64,000 bases of DNA from Paenibacillus sp. PK3_47 (GCF_023520895.1 NZ_CP026029.1:6742832-6806831); one strand, 5' to 3'; counted from the stretch's first letter, positions 33,567 through 42,776 are shown. Made by a program: numbers and translations. The notes: generated by a model from the sequence alone, not told the origin.

Positions 33567-35108
33567 TTATTTAGCGTATTCCACTGCCCGTGTCTCGCGG
33601 ATAACGGTAACCTTGATATGACCTGGATAATCCAGCTCACTCTCGATCATCTTCGTAATGTCGCGGGCCAGACGGAAGGATTCCGCATCATCAATCTTCT
33701 CAGGCTGTACCATTACGCGAACCTCACGGCCCGCTTGAATAGCGTAAGATTTCTCAACACCTTCAAAGCTTTCAGAGATTTCTTCCAGCTTCTCCAGACG
33801 TTTGATATAGGTCTCCAGAGTCTCACGGCGTGCGCCTGGACGTGCAGCCGACAATGCGTCAGCAGCGCCAACCAGCATCGCAATAACCGATGTAGCTTCG
33901 CAGTCCCCGTGGTGGGAAGCGATACTGTTAATAACCACTGGATGTTCCTTGTACTTCTTCGCCAGCTCCACGCCGATTTCAACGTGTGAACCTTCGACTT
34001 CATGGTCAAGCGCTTTACCAATGTCATGAAGCAATCCGGCACGTTTTGCAAGCACGATGTCTTCCCCAAGCTCACCGGCCATAAGTCCAGTCAAATATGC
34101 AACTTCCATGGAGTGCTTGAGTACATTCTGCCCGTAACTTGTACGGAATTTCAGACGGCCCAGAATTTTGATCAGATCCGGATGCAATCCGTGAACGCCA
34201 ACCTCGAAGGTAGCTTGTTCACCGTATTCACGAATCCGCTCATCCACTTCTTTGCGGGATTTCTCGACCATCTCTTCGATCCGCGCCGGATGGATACGTC
34301 CATCTGCAACCAGCTTCTCAAGTGCCGTACGGGCCACTTCACGGCGGATCGGATCAAAGCCCGACAAAATAACGGCTTCCGGCGTATCATCGATAATGAG
34401 ATCAATACCAGTAAGAGTTTCGAGTGCACGGATATTGCGGCCTTCGCGGCCGATAATCCGGCCTTTCATCTCTTCATTCGGCAGTGTAACTACCGACACG
34501 GTTGTCTCCGCAACATGATCAGCTGCACAGCGTTGAATAGCCAATGTAATGATTTCGCGTGCTTTCTTGTCTGCTTCCTCTTTGGCCTGCTGTTCGATTT
34601 CCTTGATCATTTGAGCGGTTTCGTGGCGAACTTCCTGCTCTACATTGCTTAGAATGATGCTTCTTGCATCATCGATGCTCAAATTGGAGATACGCTCCAA
34701 TTCTGTAACCTGATTTCTGTAAATCACATCAATTTGCTGTTGTGTTTCGTCAATTCGTTTCTCTTTGTTAGCTACTTGTTCTTCTTTTCGTTCAAGCGAT
34801 TCCATTTTTTTATCCAGGGACTCTTCCTTTTGCAGCAAACGTCTCTCTTGCCGTTGGATTTCATTCCGGCGTTCACGAGTTTCTTTCTCAGCTTCAGTAC
34901 GGATTCTGTGGACTTCGTCCTTAGCTTCGAGTACCGTTTCCTTCTTCAGCGCCTCCGCCTCTTTCCTCGCGTTATCCACGATGACTACAGCTTCTCTCTC
35001 AGCGCTTTGAATCTTAGCTTCTGCAAGGGATTTACGAATAAAATAACCGAATCCAAAGAATAATGCAGCTACAACGAGAACGATTATGACCCAGATCCAA
35101 GCTTGCAT
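33567..35108 (-). CDS. rny: Ribonuclease Y
   Basis: A 513-residue membrane-anchored endoribonuclease that starts mRNA decay. Residues 2-24 form the anchor helix (QAWIWVIIVLVVAALFFGFGY), 30-190 a long charged coiled coil, 200-265 a KH domain (GRIIGREGRNIRALE), and 330-425 the HD domain (HSMEVAYLTG, LLHDIGKALDHE). The start ATG follows GAGGAGGTGA. Gene order rny-ymdB-spoVS is the Bacillus order. Other parts of the RNA decay machinery (pnp, RNase J) are also in this window. Confidence 0.97.
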   Translation of the reverse strand: MQAWIWVIIVLVVAALFFGFGYFIRKSLAEAKIQSAEREAVVIVDNARKEAEALKKETVLEAKDEVHRIRTEAEKETRERRNEIQRQERRLLQKEESLDKKMESLERKEEQVANKEKRIDETQQQIDVIYRNQVTELERISNLSIDDARSIILSNVEQEVRHETAQMIKEIEQQAKEEADKKAREIITLAIQRCAADHVAETTVSVVTLPNEEMKGRIIGREGRNIRALETLTGIDLIIDDTPEAVILSGFDPIRREVARTALEKLVADGRIHPARIEEMVEKSRKEVDERIREYGEQATFEVGVHGLHPDLIKILGRLKFRTSYGQNVLKHSMEVAYLTGLMAGELGEDIVLAKRAGLLHDIGKALDHEVEGSHVEIGVELAKKYKEHPVVINSIASHHGDCEATSVIAMLVGAADALSAARPGARRETLETYIKRLEKLEEISESFEGVEKSYAIQAGREVRVMVQPEKIDDAESFRLARDITKMIESELDYPGHIKVTVIRETRAVEYAK

Positions 35109-35417
35109 CTGTTCACCTCCTCGTTGGTTATTCCATGGCATAAGTCCATGGGAAATTGTGCAGTTGTCAAACTATCCGTTCATCACCATACAAAAAACCG
35201 GTAATACACCGATTGCCATACTGCACATGCTGCACATGCACACTGCCCGCCTTATCCGGCGATTACATTTCATATGAGTTGTACGCGAACCGGTTCATAA
35301 GTTTCTGCTTTTTGGGAAGGAAAAAGGATTCTTATTTCGTGCCGATTCATGTTATATTTTATTATTTATAAAAAGACATTGTCAAGAGAGTCGATATAGT
35401 CATTAAAGTCAAGACAT
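35109..35417. other. 309-bp rny leader and promoter region
   Basis: No gene is visible. It holds the rny promoter and a leader of about 240 bases. Close to the rny ribosome binding site, TTCCATGG (35131-35138) and CCATGGGAA (35147-35155) can form a short hairpin. A CATGCTGCACATGCACA-type direct repeat lies near 35224-35242. Confidence 0.5.
35356..35385 (-). promoter_or_regulatory. Promoter of rny
   Basis: On the minus strand TTGACA (35380-35385) and TAAAAT (35356-35361) are 18 bases apart. Confidence 0.65.
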
Positions 35418-36152
35418 TCAGTCAGGATAGTACAGTTCCTCGTCTTCACCGTCAAAATCTTCTTCTTCACGCAGGATGTTCAGCACCTGTCTTACCATTT
35501 CGCCGGTATATCCCCGCCGCATGAGAAAAGCACCTGTCTTTCTGCGCTTGTCATTAACATCCCCGCGGATCAGATTCCACTTCTTCCTGCCTGTCTGCAG
35601 GGCGCTCTCCAGTTCCTGTTCAGGTGTAATATTCTCCAGCGCTTCCGTGATCAGCGCCTTGTCAATGCCCTTCTCCCGCAGCTCCTGTCTGATCCACATC
35701 TTGCCCTTGCGCTGGTTCATAATGCGCTGCTCGGCCCACTGCTGGGCGTACAGAGGGTCATCTATGAAGCGTTCCTGCTGGAGACGCTGCACGACCTCGG
35801 CAATTATAGTCTCTCCTATTTCCTTCTCGCGTAAACGGCGGGTAATCTCATGGGCTGTACGCGGCTTGCGCTCCAGATAACGCAGTCCTTCCACATATGC
35901 CCGCTGACGTTCATCAGCGACCACAATTTCTGTCAGTTCTTCTTTCATAAAAGAATTGCCGCTTATCATCCGGTATTTGATCATGACATCCTCATGGACA
36001 GTCATATTATACGATCCGAAATGGATGATATAGCGGTGATCCGATTTCTTCAGCCGTTCCACCTTCGTGATCACAAGCTGCTCATTATCAGGGAAATCTG
36101 CCAGAACCTGCTCGTCCTGCTCTTCCGGCTCCTCATTCAGTTGGATTACCAT
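35418..36152 (-). CDS. recX: Regulatory protein RecX
   Basis: A 244-residue RecX that binds RecA filaments and modulates strand exchange. The three-helix RecX repeats begin near residue 90 (ALRYLERKPRTAHEITRRLREKE-type pattern) and continue through FIDDPLYAQQWAEQR, KGKMWIRQELREKGI and KTGAFLMRRGYTGEMV. The N-terminal 85 residues are a beta-rich extension seen in Gram-positive RecX. It follows recA by 84 bases with a terminator between, so part of its expression likely comes from read-through. Confidence 0.93.
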   Translation of the reverse strand: MVIQLNEEPEEQDEQVLADFPDNEQLVITKVERLKKSDHRYIIHFGSYNMTVHEDVMIKYRMISGNSFMKEELTEIVVADERQRAYVEGLRYLERKPRTAHEITRRLREKEIGETIIAEVVQRLQQERFIDDPLYAQQWAEQRIMNQRKGKMWIRQELREKGIDKALITEALENITPEQELESALQTGRKKWNLIRGDVNDKRRKTGAFLMRRGYTGEMVRQVLNILREEEDFDGEDEELYYPD

Positions 36153-36187
36153 TGCTCTCTGTCACCTCAATACTTGCTGATATGTTG

Positions 36188-36220
36188 AAAAAACGCCCTG
36201 CACAATCAATCACAGGGCGC
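36188..36220 (-). terminator. Terminator between recA and recX
   Basis: GCGCCCTG and CAGGGCGT form a stem followed by TTTTTT on the minus strand, 17 bases after recA. It should limit recX expression relative to recA. Confidence 0.8.
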
Positions 36221-36236
36221 TATATTACGTTATATA

Positions 36237-37301
36237 TTATTCAATTTCAAGCAGCAGGTTTTCTTCTTCCTCTTTCTCAGCTGCAATCTCGGAATCACTT
36301 GGTGCAGCCACAATGGTAGTCAGATTGCTGGCTTCACGGATTTTGTTCTCAATCAGAAGGGCAATATCCTGATGTTCCTTCAGGAACTGCTTGGCGTTCT
36401 CACGGCCTTGACCCAAACGCTCTCCTTCGTAGGAATACCAGGCGCCGCTCTTGTTGACGATATCCATTTCGGTACCGATATCCACAAGGCTGCCTTCTCT
36501 GGAAATCCCTTCGCCGTACATGATATCAACATCAGCCTGCTTGAACGGAGGTGCAACCTTGTTCTTCACGACTTTGATCTTTGTACGGTTACCTACTACA
36601 TCGTTACCCATCTTGATACTTTCTACACGGCGTACATCAAGCCGCACGGAAGAGTAGAACTTTAGTGCCCGGCCGCCTGGAGTGGTTTCCGGGTTACCGA
36701 ACATAACACCGATCTTCTCACGAAGCTGGTTGATGAAGATCGCAATGGTGTTGGACTTGTTGATGGCTCCGGACAGCTTACGCAAAGCCTGGGACATCAG
36801 GCGGGCTTGCAGACCCACGTGGGAATCCCCCATATCGCCTTCAATTTCCGCTTTAGGTACCAGTGCTGCTACAGAGTCGACAACAATGATGTCTACCGCG
36901 CCGCTGCGCACGAGTGCTTCGGCAATTTCAAGCGCCTGCTCGCCGGTATCCGGCTGGGACAGGAGCAATTCATCAATATTAACACCAAGCGCGTTGGCAT
37001 ATTTAGGATCAAGTGCATGCTCTGCATCAATAAAGGCAGCTTGTCCGCCAACCTTTTGAACCTCAGCAATAGCATGAAGAGCAACCGTTGTCTTACCGGA
37101 AGACTCCGGTCCGTATACTTCAATGATCCGTCCTTTGGGAAGTCCGCCGATACCTAGTGCAATATCCAGTGCCAAGGCTCCGCTAGGAACAACTTCCACC
37201 TTCATGTGATTGGATTCGCCAAGCTTCATGACAGAACCTTTACCAAATTGTTTTTCTATTTGACGAAGCGCCATATCAAGCGCTGCACGACGATCTGACA
37301 A
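36237..37301 (-). CDS. recA: DNA recombinase RecA
   Basis: A 354-residue RecA: N-terminal MALRQIEKQFGKGSVMKLGE, Walker A GPESSGKTT, Walker B-type IIVVDSVAAL, loop L1/L2 region ALRKLSGAINKSNTIAIFINQLREKIGVMFGNPETTPGG, and an acidic tail (EKEEEENLLLEIE). It forms filaments on single-stranded DNA, drives strand exchange and triggers LexA self-cleavage. The start is TTG, with AAGGA about 10 bases upstream; no better start exists. A LexA box and a strong promoter lie upstream. Confidence 0.98.
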   Translation of the reverse strand: MSDRRAALDMALRQIEKQFGKGSVMKLGESNHMKVEVVPSGALALDIALGIGGLPKGRIIEVYGPESSGKTTVALHAIAEVQKVGGQAAFIDAEHALDPKYANALGVNIDELLLSQPDTGEQALEIAEALVRSGAVDIIVVDSVAALVPKAEIEGDMGDSHVGLQARLMSQALRKLSGAINKSNTIAIFINQLREKIGVMFGNPETTPGGRALKFYSSVRLDVRRVESIKMGNDVVGNRTKIKVVKNKVAPPFKQADVDIMYGEGISREGSLVDIGTEMDIVNKSGAWYSYEGERLGQGRENAKQFLKEHQDIALLIENKIREASNLTTIVAAPSDSEIAAEKEEEENLLLEIE

Positions 37302-37332
37302 TCAGACCACTTCCTTCACTGTTTATATTTAT

Positions 37333-37361
37333 ATAATACCGTGTTTTGGGGCTCTTGCCAA
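37333..37361 (-). promoter_or_regulatory. Promoter of recA
   Basis: On the minus strand TTGGCA (37356-37361) and TATTAT (37333-37338) are exactly 17 bases apart, about 30 bases before the start codon. Confidence 0.75.
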
Positions 37362-37370
37362 GCTTTTTTT

Positions 37371-37384
37371 CGAACATACATTCG
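37371..37384 (-). promoter_or_regulatory. LexA (SOS) box of recA
   Basis: CGAAC-4-ATTCG, one mismatch from the Gram-positive LexA consensus CGAAC-4-GTTCG. It lies about 10 bases upstream of the recA -35 box. Confidence 0.85.
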
Positions 37385-37527
37385 TTTTTTTATTGTTTCG
37401 GGATAAATCTCCCTTTTATTGTAAGCCTCCTCCCGCATACAGATCTTAAGTCATATTTAACCATAACGAAAGTCCATGCACACAGTCACCAAAGAGCTTG
37501 CAGCGGGCGATTCCTGAATATTACAAA

Positions 37528-37566
37528 CAAAAAACCGCAGCAAAGATATCTCAGTGCTACGGTTCT
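37528..37566 (-). terminator. Terminator of cinA
   Basis: AACCGCAGCA and TGCTACGGTT pair with one mismatch; the minus strand continues with TTTTTTG. Confidence 0.75.
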
Positions 37567-37599
37567 TCCGTATAAATAATTATATACTGTTACGGATTA

Positions 37600-38889
37600 T
37601 TATTGCAAGTTCGATCCTTCAAGCGGGGTTGCGATTTTGCGTTCCTCCAGCCTGCGCCACAGACGGTACAGCAGCGCTTTGACCGTACGCAGGCGGATGT
37701 TCTCGCGCGTACCCTTGAGATTAAGCTCGAATACCTCTGTAGGGTATCCCCGCTCCGCCAGACCGACGAAGACAAGCCCTACCGGCTTGCGTTCGGAATA
37801 CCCCGGTCCCGCTACCCCGGTAACAGACAGTCCAAAGTCGGTGTCAGCCGTCATCCTTACCTGATCAGCCAGTACCTCAGCCACTTCACGGCTCACTGCA
37901 CCAACCGCATCCGGTCCTTCGAGATAGGAAGCTGGCACATTGAGCAGCTTTTTCTTGATCTCATTCGAGTAACACACAATTCCGCCCTTGAACATGGACG
38001 CGCTGCCGGGAATACTGGTGATACTCTCCATAAGCAGTCCGCCTGTGCAGCTTTCCGCAGCGCTCAGCGTAAGCCCCGCATCCGCCATCCAGTCCACAAT
38101 CAGCTGCTCCAGCGGCATGTCTATGTTGGCATACATGTGCTCCGGCAGAATCTCCTGGATTTTTTTCTCCAGCACATCCAGCTTCTCCATCGCCTCACGC
38201 TCGGAAGGCGCTTTGGTAGAGATGCGGACCGTAACTTCTCCCTCCTTCGCATAAGGAGCAATGGTCGGATCAGTCTGGTTACGGATAAGATCAATCAGTT
38301 TATCTTCCAGAAGCGACTCGCCGATACCGGCAAATTTGAGCATTTTGGAGTAAATCGGCATTTCATTCGTCAGCGCATGATGCTGCAGCCAAGGCTTCGC
38401 CTTTTCGGTGAACATCGGCTTCATTTCCCGCGGCGGCCCCGGAAGAACGATATAATACTTGCCTTTATCTGCGAATGCAATGCCCACAGCCAGCCCGATC
38501 TCATTAGCAAGCGGTGTGGTTCCTTCAATGATAAGCGCCTGCTTGCGGTTGTTCTCGGTCATGACAATCTTGCGCTCGTCAAAAAACCGCTGTACGTGAT
38601 CCATAGCAAACTGGTCAATATGAAGCGAACGTCCAAGTGCAGCAGCAAGTGCTTCCTTGGTAAGATCATCCTCAGTCGGACCGATACCGCCGGTGAACAA
38701 AATGACATCCGCACGGCTTTGCGCAATTTCTATGGCTTGCTGAAGCCGGCTGCTGTTGTCTCCTACTACTGTCTGAAAATAGACGTCAATTCCCAGGGCG
38801 GCAAGCTCTACCGACAAAAACTGGGCATTGCTGTTAACGATTTGTCCAAGTAATAGTTCTGTACCTACGGCAATAATTTCTGCTTTCAT
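37600..38889 (-). CDS. cinA: CinA, competence/damage-inducible protein
   Basis: A 429-residue two-domain protein. The N-terminal MoaB/MogA-like domain (residues 1-175: GTELLLGQIVNSNAQFL, FTGGIGPTEDDLTKEALA) hydrolyses ADP-ribose-type compounds. The C-terminal domain (265-420: SAAESCTGGLL, VTGVAGP) is a nicotinamide-mononucleotide deamidase. It acts in pyridine nucleotide recycling and is linked to competence through co-expression with recA. GGAGGGG precedes the ATG. Terminators lie on both sides of recA, so co-transcription with recA would be partial here. Confidence 0.95.
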   Translation of the reverse strand: MKAEIIAVGTELLLGQIVNSNAQFLSVELAALGIDVYFQTVVGDNSSRLQQAIEIAQSRADVILFTGGIGPTEDDLTKEALAAALGRSLHIDQFAMDHVQRFFDERKIVMTENNRKQALIIEGTTPLANEIGLAVGIAFADKGKYYIVLPGPPREMKPMFTEKAKPWLQHHALTNEMPIYSKMLKFAGIGESLLEDKLIDLIRNQTDPTIAPYAKEGEVTVRISTKAPSEREAMEKLDVLEKKIQEILPEHMYANIDMPLEQLIVDWMADAGLTLSAAESCTGGLLMESITSIPGSASMFKGGIVCYSNEIKKKLLNVPASYLEGPDAVGAVSREVAEVLADQVRMTADTDFGLSVTGVAGPGYSERKPVGLVFVGLAERGYPTEVFELNLKGTRENIRLRTVKALLYRLWRRLEERKIATPLEGSNLQ

Positions 38890-38937
38890 AGCTGGCTTCC
38901 CCTCCTGGCAGTAGAAATAATGGATTCGTTAATAAGT

Positions 38938-39525
38938 TTAAGAATTATTAAGCTGCAGCAATTCCTTGTTCTTCACAAAGTAATCAATTCCCGAGTAGAT
39001 CGTAATAATAGCCGCAGCCCAGATCGCGATATCGTCCAACGGAATGCTTACGAACTGGAACGGGAAGTTGTTGAGCAGCAGAAGCGAGATGGCTACAATC
39101 TGCACTATTGTCTTTATCTTACCCCATTTACTGGCTGCAACAACTTTGCCTTCAAGAAGAGCCACCTGGCGCAGTCCGGTTACTGCAAATTCACGGCTGA
39201 TAATTACGATAGCGATCCAGGAATCGCATCTTCCCAGCTCCACAAGAGAGATCAGCACCGCCGAGACGAGCAGCTTGTCCGCAAGCGGATCAAGCAGTTT
39301 ACCCAAATTGGTAACCATGTTATATTTCCGGGCGATATAGCCGTCAATCCCGTCTGTGCTGGCCGCAAGCAGGAAAATCACAGCTGCGATAAGATGATTA
39401 ACCGAGAGCTGGAAAGACCCCCAGTGTATAGGTTCAGGAAAAAAACTGAAATCCATAAGCAGAAAAATCATCATTATCGGGATAAGACAAATGCGCGCAA
39501 GCGTGATGCGGTTGGGCAAATTCAC
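38938..39525 (-). CDS. pgsA: CDP-diacylglycerol-glycerol-3-phosphate phosphatidyltransferase
   Basis: A 195-residue membrane enzyme that makes phosphatidylglycerol phosphate from CDP-diacylglycerol and glycerol 3-phosphate. The CDP-alcohol phosphotransferase motif DGIDGYIARKY...GKLLDPLADK is complete near residues 59-84, and about six membrane helices are visible. The start is GTG with GGAGG 7 bases upstream. It lies upstream of cinA and recA, as in Bacillus. Confidence 0.96.
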   Translation of the reverse strand: MNLPNRITLARICLIPIMMIFLLMDFSFFPEPIHWGSFQLSVNHLIAAVIFLLAASTDGIDGYIARKYNMVTNLGKLLDPLADKLLVSAVLISLVELGRCDSWIAIVIISREFAVTGLRQVALLEGKVVAASKWGKIKTIVQIVAISLLLLNNFPFQFVSIPLDDIAIWAAAIITIYSGIDYFVKNKELLQLNNS

Positions 39526-39572
39526 TGAAGTTCCTCCCTTGCCATATGTAGGTGTTCAAAATAACAGAAAGC

Positions 39573-39606
39573 ACCCCGCAAGATAGGTGCGTAAGCACTG
39601 CGGGGT
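39573..39606 (-). terminator. Terminator of yajQ
   Basis: ACCCCGCA and TGCGGGGT pair perfectly around an 18-base loop with an inner GTGC/GCAC pair; the T tract is broken (CTTTCTGTTATTTT). Confidence 0.65.
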
Positions 39607-39614
39607 ACGTAAGC

Positions 39615-40106
39615 CTACTTAAAATTGTTAAACTGCAAATCCAGCGGCAAATCGGCTTTCCGCAAAATCTGGATAATTTGCTGCAGATCATCACGGCTTT
39701 TGCCTGTAACACGGATCTGATCGCCCTGGATTTGACTTTTGACCTTCAGTTTCGAATCCCTGATCAAAACGTTGATCTTTTTGGCATTCTCCTGATCGAT
39801 TCCCTGCTTCAGGCCAAGACGCTGGCGCACCGTTCCGAGAGATGCCGGTTCCACTTTGCCGAAATCCAGGTTTTTGAGGGTAATTCCGCGTTTGACCATC
39901 TTTGATTGTAAAATATCAATGACAGCATTCAGCTTAAATTCATCCTCTGAAGCGATAATCAGTGCGTCTTTCTCCAGCTTCAGGCTGCTTTTGCTGTTCT
40001 TGAAGTCAAACCGGTTGTCAATTTCCCGCTCGGTCTGATGAACGGCATTGGTCAACTCCTGCATATCCATTTTGGATACAATGTCAAATGAACTTTCCGA
40101 ACTCAT
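39615..40106 (-). CDS. YajQ-family nucleotide-binding protein
   Basis: A 163-residue DUF520 protein made of two ferredoxin-like domains. The start SSESSFDIVSKMDMQELTNAV and DFKNSKSSL are hallmarks, as is the later IRDSKLKVKSQIQGDQIRVTGKSRDDLQ. Members bind RNA, and in some bacteria cyclic di-GMP; the role in Firmicutes is not settled. Its place between the ymfM-like gene and pgsA differs from B. subtilis, which has its yajQ homologue elsewhere. A terminator follows. Confidence 0.93.
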   Translation of the reverse strand: MSSESSFDIVSKMDMQELTNAVHQTEREIDNRFDFKNSKSSLKLEKDALIIASEDEFKLNAVIDILQSKMVKRGITLKNLDFGKVEPASLGTVRQRLGLKQGIDQENAKKINVLIRDSKLKVKSQIQGDQIRVTGKSRDDLQQIIQILRKADLPLDLQFNNFK

Positions 40107-40315
40107 GACTCCACTTCCTTTGTTTACAATTATTCTGTTCCTATTATATGAGAAAGGTGTTATTAAGTCTAATTATGGAAGAACACACAGTCCCGGCATA
40201 CAAAACAGCCCCACTGGAGTGGAGCCATATGCATCCCGGATCAGCTTCCGGCAGCATTCCCCGCAAAGGGCCTCCCGGCGGCCAAGCCTTCCGGGAGACT
40301 TCCTGCCAGCGGCCT

Positions 40316-40522
40316 CTATCTGCTTCTTGCAGGAGCCCGGAACATATCCAGAATTCCCAGCACAACATGTGCAAGCCCGAATCCCAGAATTCCATAGCCC
40401 CAGGCGCTTGGGGTCAAATAGTAACCAAGCAGGCTGACGATGATGCCCAGCCCTGTTACGATCCAGCTGACGGTCATGAGTGTATACACCTCACTTTGGC
40501 GTAAGAACTGTAAATCAACCAT
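40316..40522 (-). CDS. Small two-helix membrane protein
   Basis: A 68-residue protein. The start ATG 40522 is chosen because GGAG lies 5 bases upstream; the frame extends 10 codons further. Two hydrophobic helices are visible (about 15-35 and 40-58: TVSWIVTGLGIIVSLLGYYL and GYGILGFGLAHVVLGILDMF), and the tail is basic. It follows the rodZ-like gene by 39 bases. I do not recognise a named family. Confidence 0.7.
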   Translation of the reverse strand: MVDLQFLRQSEVYTLMTVSWIVTGLGIIVSLLGYYLTPSAWGYGILGFGLAHVVLGILDMFRAPARSR

Positions 40523-40561
40523 AGGTTCTCCATATTGCCAAAGTCTATACATAAAGCCAGC

Positions 40562-41545
40562 TTATTCTTCTGTTCCGCTATCCTGGCTTTCGTCACCGTC
40601 ATCCGTACTGCCGGTATCATTCCCTCCGCCGGCGGAAGCCCCTGTATTATCAAGCTCCAGCAGCAGGCGGGATGAAGTCTTGCCGTCCGTGACCGTCTCC
40701 CCGTTCACTGTAATATCCGTTGCCGGAGAGTACCCGGATTTGATATACATCCCCTCGGCATCAAGCGTAAAGCTCATGGATTGGCCGGCTTCGGTATTGC
40801 CGAAGCTCAGCTTCTCTCCCTTGGAGTTTTCGCCTTTGTAAACCTCAAGCCAGCTGACACCGGTAGCCACAATTTTGACCTCCACCGGAGTTCCGGAAGG
40901 CGCGGATACTTTGTAGATTGTCGTCTTGCCGGATTTGCGGTCCTGAGTCACCGTAACCGCCTGCGGAGCAGGAGACGGTGACGGAGTAGGCACTGCCGTA
41001 GGAGCGGCAGTTGGCGCAGCAGTGGCTTCAGCAGTTCCAGCCGGTTCAGACGGTGCGGCAACTCCGCCACCGACCGCAGTCGGAGAAGGCTGCTGTGTCG
41101 CCGGATCCTGCTGCTCGGAAGTCACATCCGCCGAGTCCACTGTCGGGGATTCCGGCTTATTCAAGGAATTGGATGCATACAGATAAATGACCACAAGGAT
41201 CAGCACCGGGAACGTCCACATTAGTACTGTAGGCAGCCATTTGGCATTCCGTTCTGTTTCAGGCTTGCGGCTGCGCTTCTGGATCACCGTCTCCATTGTA
41301 GTGTCGACCGGTGCAGCCGGAACATTGCCGTGCTCCTCCATTAGCTCGTCCGGATTTACTCCTACAGCCTCCGCGTAGGTTTTGATAAATGCCCGGACAT
41401 AAAAGCTCCCGGGTAACACTTTATAATCCCCCGCCTCGATGGCTTCCAAATATTTTTTGCGGATCTTCGTTACTTCCTGGACATCATCAAGGCTCATCCC
41501 TTTTTGCAGGCGTGCCTCTTTTAAGTGCCGGCCCAGTTCCGACAT
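40562..41545 (-). CDS. ymfM: RodZ/YmfM-like membrane helix-turn-helix protein
   Basis: A 327-residue protein with the RodZ layout. Residues 1-72 form a cytoplasmic helix-turn-helix (LGRHLKEARLQKGMSLDDVQEVTKIRKKYLEAIE). A membrane helix follows near 105-125 (VLMWTFPVLILVVIYLYA). A long extracellular linker rich in Pro, Thr and Ala spans 135-195. Then come a DUF4115 beta domain (VEVKIVATGVSWLEVY) and an acidic Asp/Glu/Gly tail. RodZ proteins link MreB to the cell-wall elongation machinery. It follows ymfK by 31 bases, as in Bacillus. Confidence 0.9.
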   Translation of the reverse strand: MSELGRHLKEARLQKGMSLDDVQEVTKIRKKYLEAIEAGDYKVLPGSFYVRAFIKTYAEAVGVNPDELMEEHGNVPAAPVDTTMETVIQKRSRKPETERNAKWLPTVLMWTFPVLILVVIYLYASNSLNKPESPTVDSADVTSEQQDPATQQPSPTAVGGGVAAPSEPAGTAEATAAPTAAPTAVPTPSPSPAPQAVTVTQDRKSGKTTIYKVSAPSGTPVEVKIVATGVSWLEVYKGENSKGEKLSFGNTEAGQSMSFTLDAEGMYIKSGYSPATDITVNGETVTDGKTSSRLLLELDNTGASAGGGNDTGSTDDGDESQDSGTEE

Positions 41546-41576
41546 ACCATCACCTCCTATAAGTAATTATTTATTC

Positions 41577-42359
41577 TCAAAGATCATCACTGTAGCTCGT
41601 CGTAAACGATTCATACAAGATCTCTTCGTTCGGTGTATTGCGCAGCTCGATAATGATATCAAAGTCATCAAAGCTGTACTCGGATTCGCGTACAAAGATA
41701 TCCGGGTGCTCTATCACTTTGGTGCTTGGCATGCTCATGACCTGCTGCAGCAGATTATAGTGCTTTTCGTTGGAACGGATGGTGCTTACAATCCCGTCAA
41801 TAATAAAGACGTTATGCGGATTCATCTCATCCTCAGCAAGCTGGCTCCGGACCGTCTGACGCAAAAGAGTCGAAGATACGAAGGTCCACCGTTTCTGTGC
41901 ACAGACACTGCCGGCGATGATGGATTCTGTCTTCCCGACCCGGGGCATACCCCGTAGTCCTATAACCTGATTCCCTTCCCTTTTAAACAGCTCGCCGAGA
42001 AAATCAACCAGCAGCCCCAGCTCATCCCTTGTAAAGCGGAAGGTTTTGCGGTCGTCAGAATCCCGGTCAATATATCGTCCATGACGGACGGCCAGCTTAT
42101 CCACCAGCCGCGGAGAGCGCAGGGCCGTAACCGTTATATTATCCACTTTCTTGAGCATTTCGCCCATCAGCATAATCTTTTCATCGTCGCTCGTTTCGAG
42201 CAGCATACCGCGGGTTTTGCCTTCCACACCGTTGATTGTCAGGATGTTAACTTCCAGCATTCCGAGCATTGAAGCGATATCTCCAAGCAGACCAGGTCTG
42301 TTCTTATGTATCTTGTACTCCATATACCACTGTTTATATTCCACTGATTTGCACCTCAT
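41577..42359 (-). CDS. ymfK: YmfK-type DUF3388 protein (ACT domain plus P-loop)
   Basis: A 260-residue protein; the ATG at 42359 has AAAGGA 6 bases upstream and the upstream 35 codons are not supported. Residues 10-85 read as an ACT-like domain (WYMEYKIHKNRPGLLGDIASMLGMLEVNI). A P-loop-like GMPRVGKTES near residue 155 suggests nucleotide binding. The family occurs in spore-forming Firmicutes between ymfJ and ymfM; its role is unknown. Confidence 0.88.
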   Translation of the reverse strand: MRCKSVEYKQWYMEYKIHKNRPGLLGDIASMLGMLEVNILTINGVEGKTRGMLLETSDDEKIMLMGEMLKKVDNITVTALRSPRLVDKLAVRHGRYIDRDSDDRKTFRFTRDELGLLVDFLGELFKREGNQVIGLRGMPRVGKTESIIAGSVCAQKRWTFVSSTLLRQTVRSQLAEDEMNPHNVFIIDGIVSTIRSNEKHYNLLQQVMSMPSTKVIEHPDIFVRESEYSFDDFDIIIELRNTPNEEILYESFTTSYSDDL

Positions 42360-42480
42360 AAGATTCCTTTTCCCTGTTAACATCAAAAAAGCCGGCTTCG
42401 GCAAGTCATCTGAAACACGGGTCATGTTAATGATATATAAAATGAAAATGAAAGGCAAGGTCACCCTTGTAATAATTGCA

Positions 42481-42507
42481 GAAAAGCTCCCACGAGGGGA
42501 GCTTCTT
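42481..42507 (-). terminator. Terminator of ymfJ
   Basis: GAAGCTCCCC, loop TCGT, GGGAGCTTTTC on the minus strand, 9 bases after the ymfJ stop. Confidence 0.8.
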
Positions 42508-42515
42508 CCGCATGC

Positions 42516-42776
42516 CTATGCGTTCTTTTTCGCCAGCTTGACCATAAGGGAAGCAATGGTATGCTTCTCTTCGTCGGTGCCGACATCCCACAGCTCTTTG
42601 ATCGCCCGGTTGGAATAGTTGCCCGGATCGACTTTTTTATCGAGGAATTCCCCGATTTCAAAAGCCAGCTTGGAAATGGTGTCATCACTCATCCCCAGTT
42701 TTTCAGCCTGAATGACCCGCTGTCCCAAAAAGCTTTTCCAGGTATCAAAGTTCTTCACTACGTTGTCTGTTGACAT
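42516..42776 (-). CDS. ymfJ: YmfJ-type DUF3243 protein
   Basis: An 86-residue helical protein matching YmfJ in size and place: VVKNFDTWKSFLGQRVIQAEKLGM, then GEFLDKKVDPGNYSNRAIKELWDVGTDEEKHTIASLMVKL. The DPGN-N-A-IKELW pattern is typical of DUF3243. Function unknown. GGAGG precedes the ATG. Confidence 0.92.
   Translation of the reverse strand: MSTDNVVKNFDTWKSFLGQRVIQAEKLGMSDDTISKLAFEIGEFLDKKVDPGNYSNRAIKELWDVGTDEEKHTIASLMVKLAKKNA

Noticed and set aside
40107..40315. Plus-strand frame across the yajQ-small membrane gene gap
   Set aside because: It has low-complexity composition, no family resemblance and runs antisense through the better-supported minus-strand gene.
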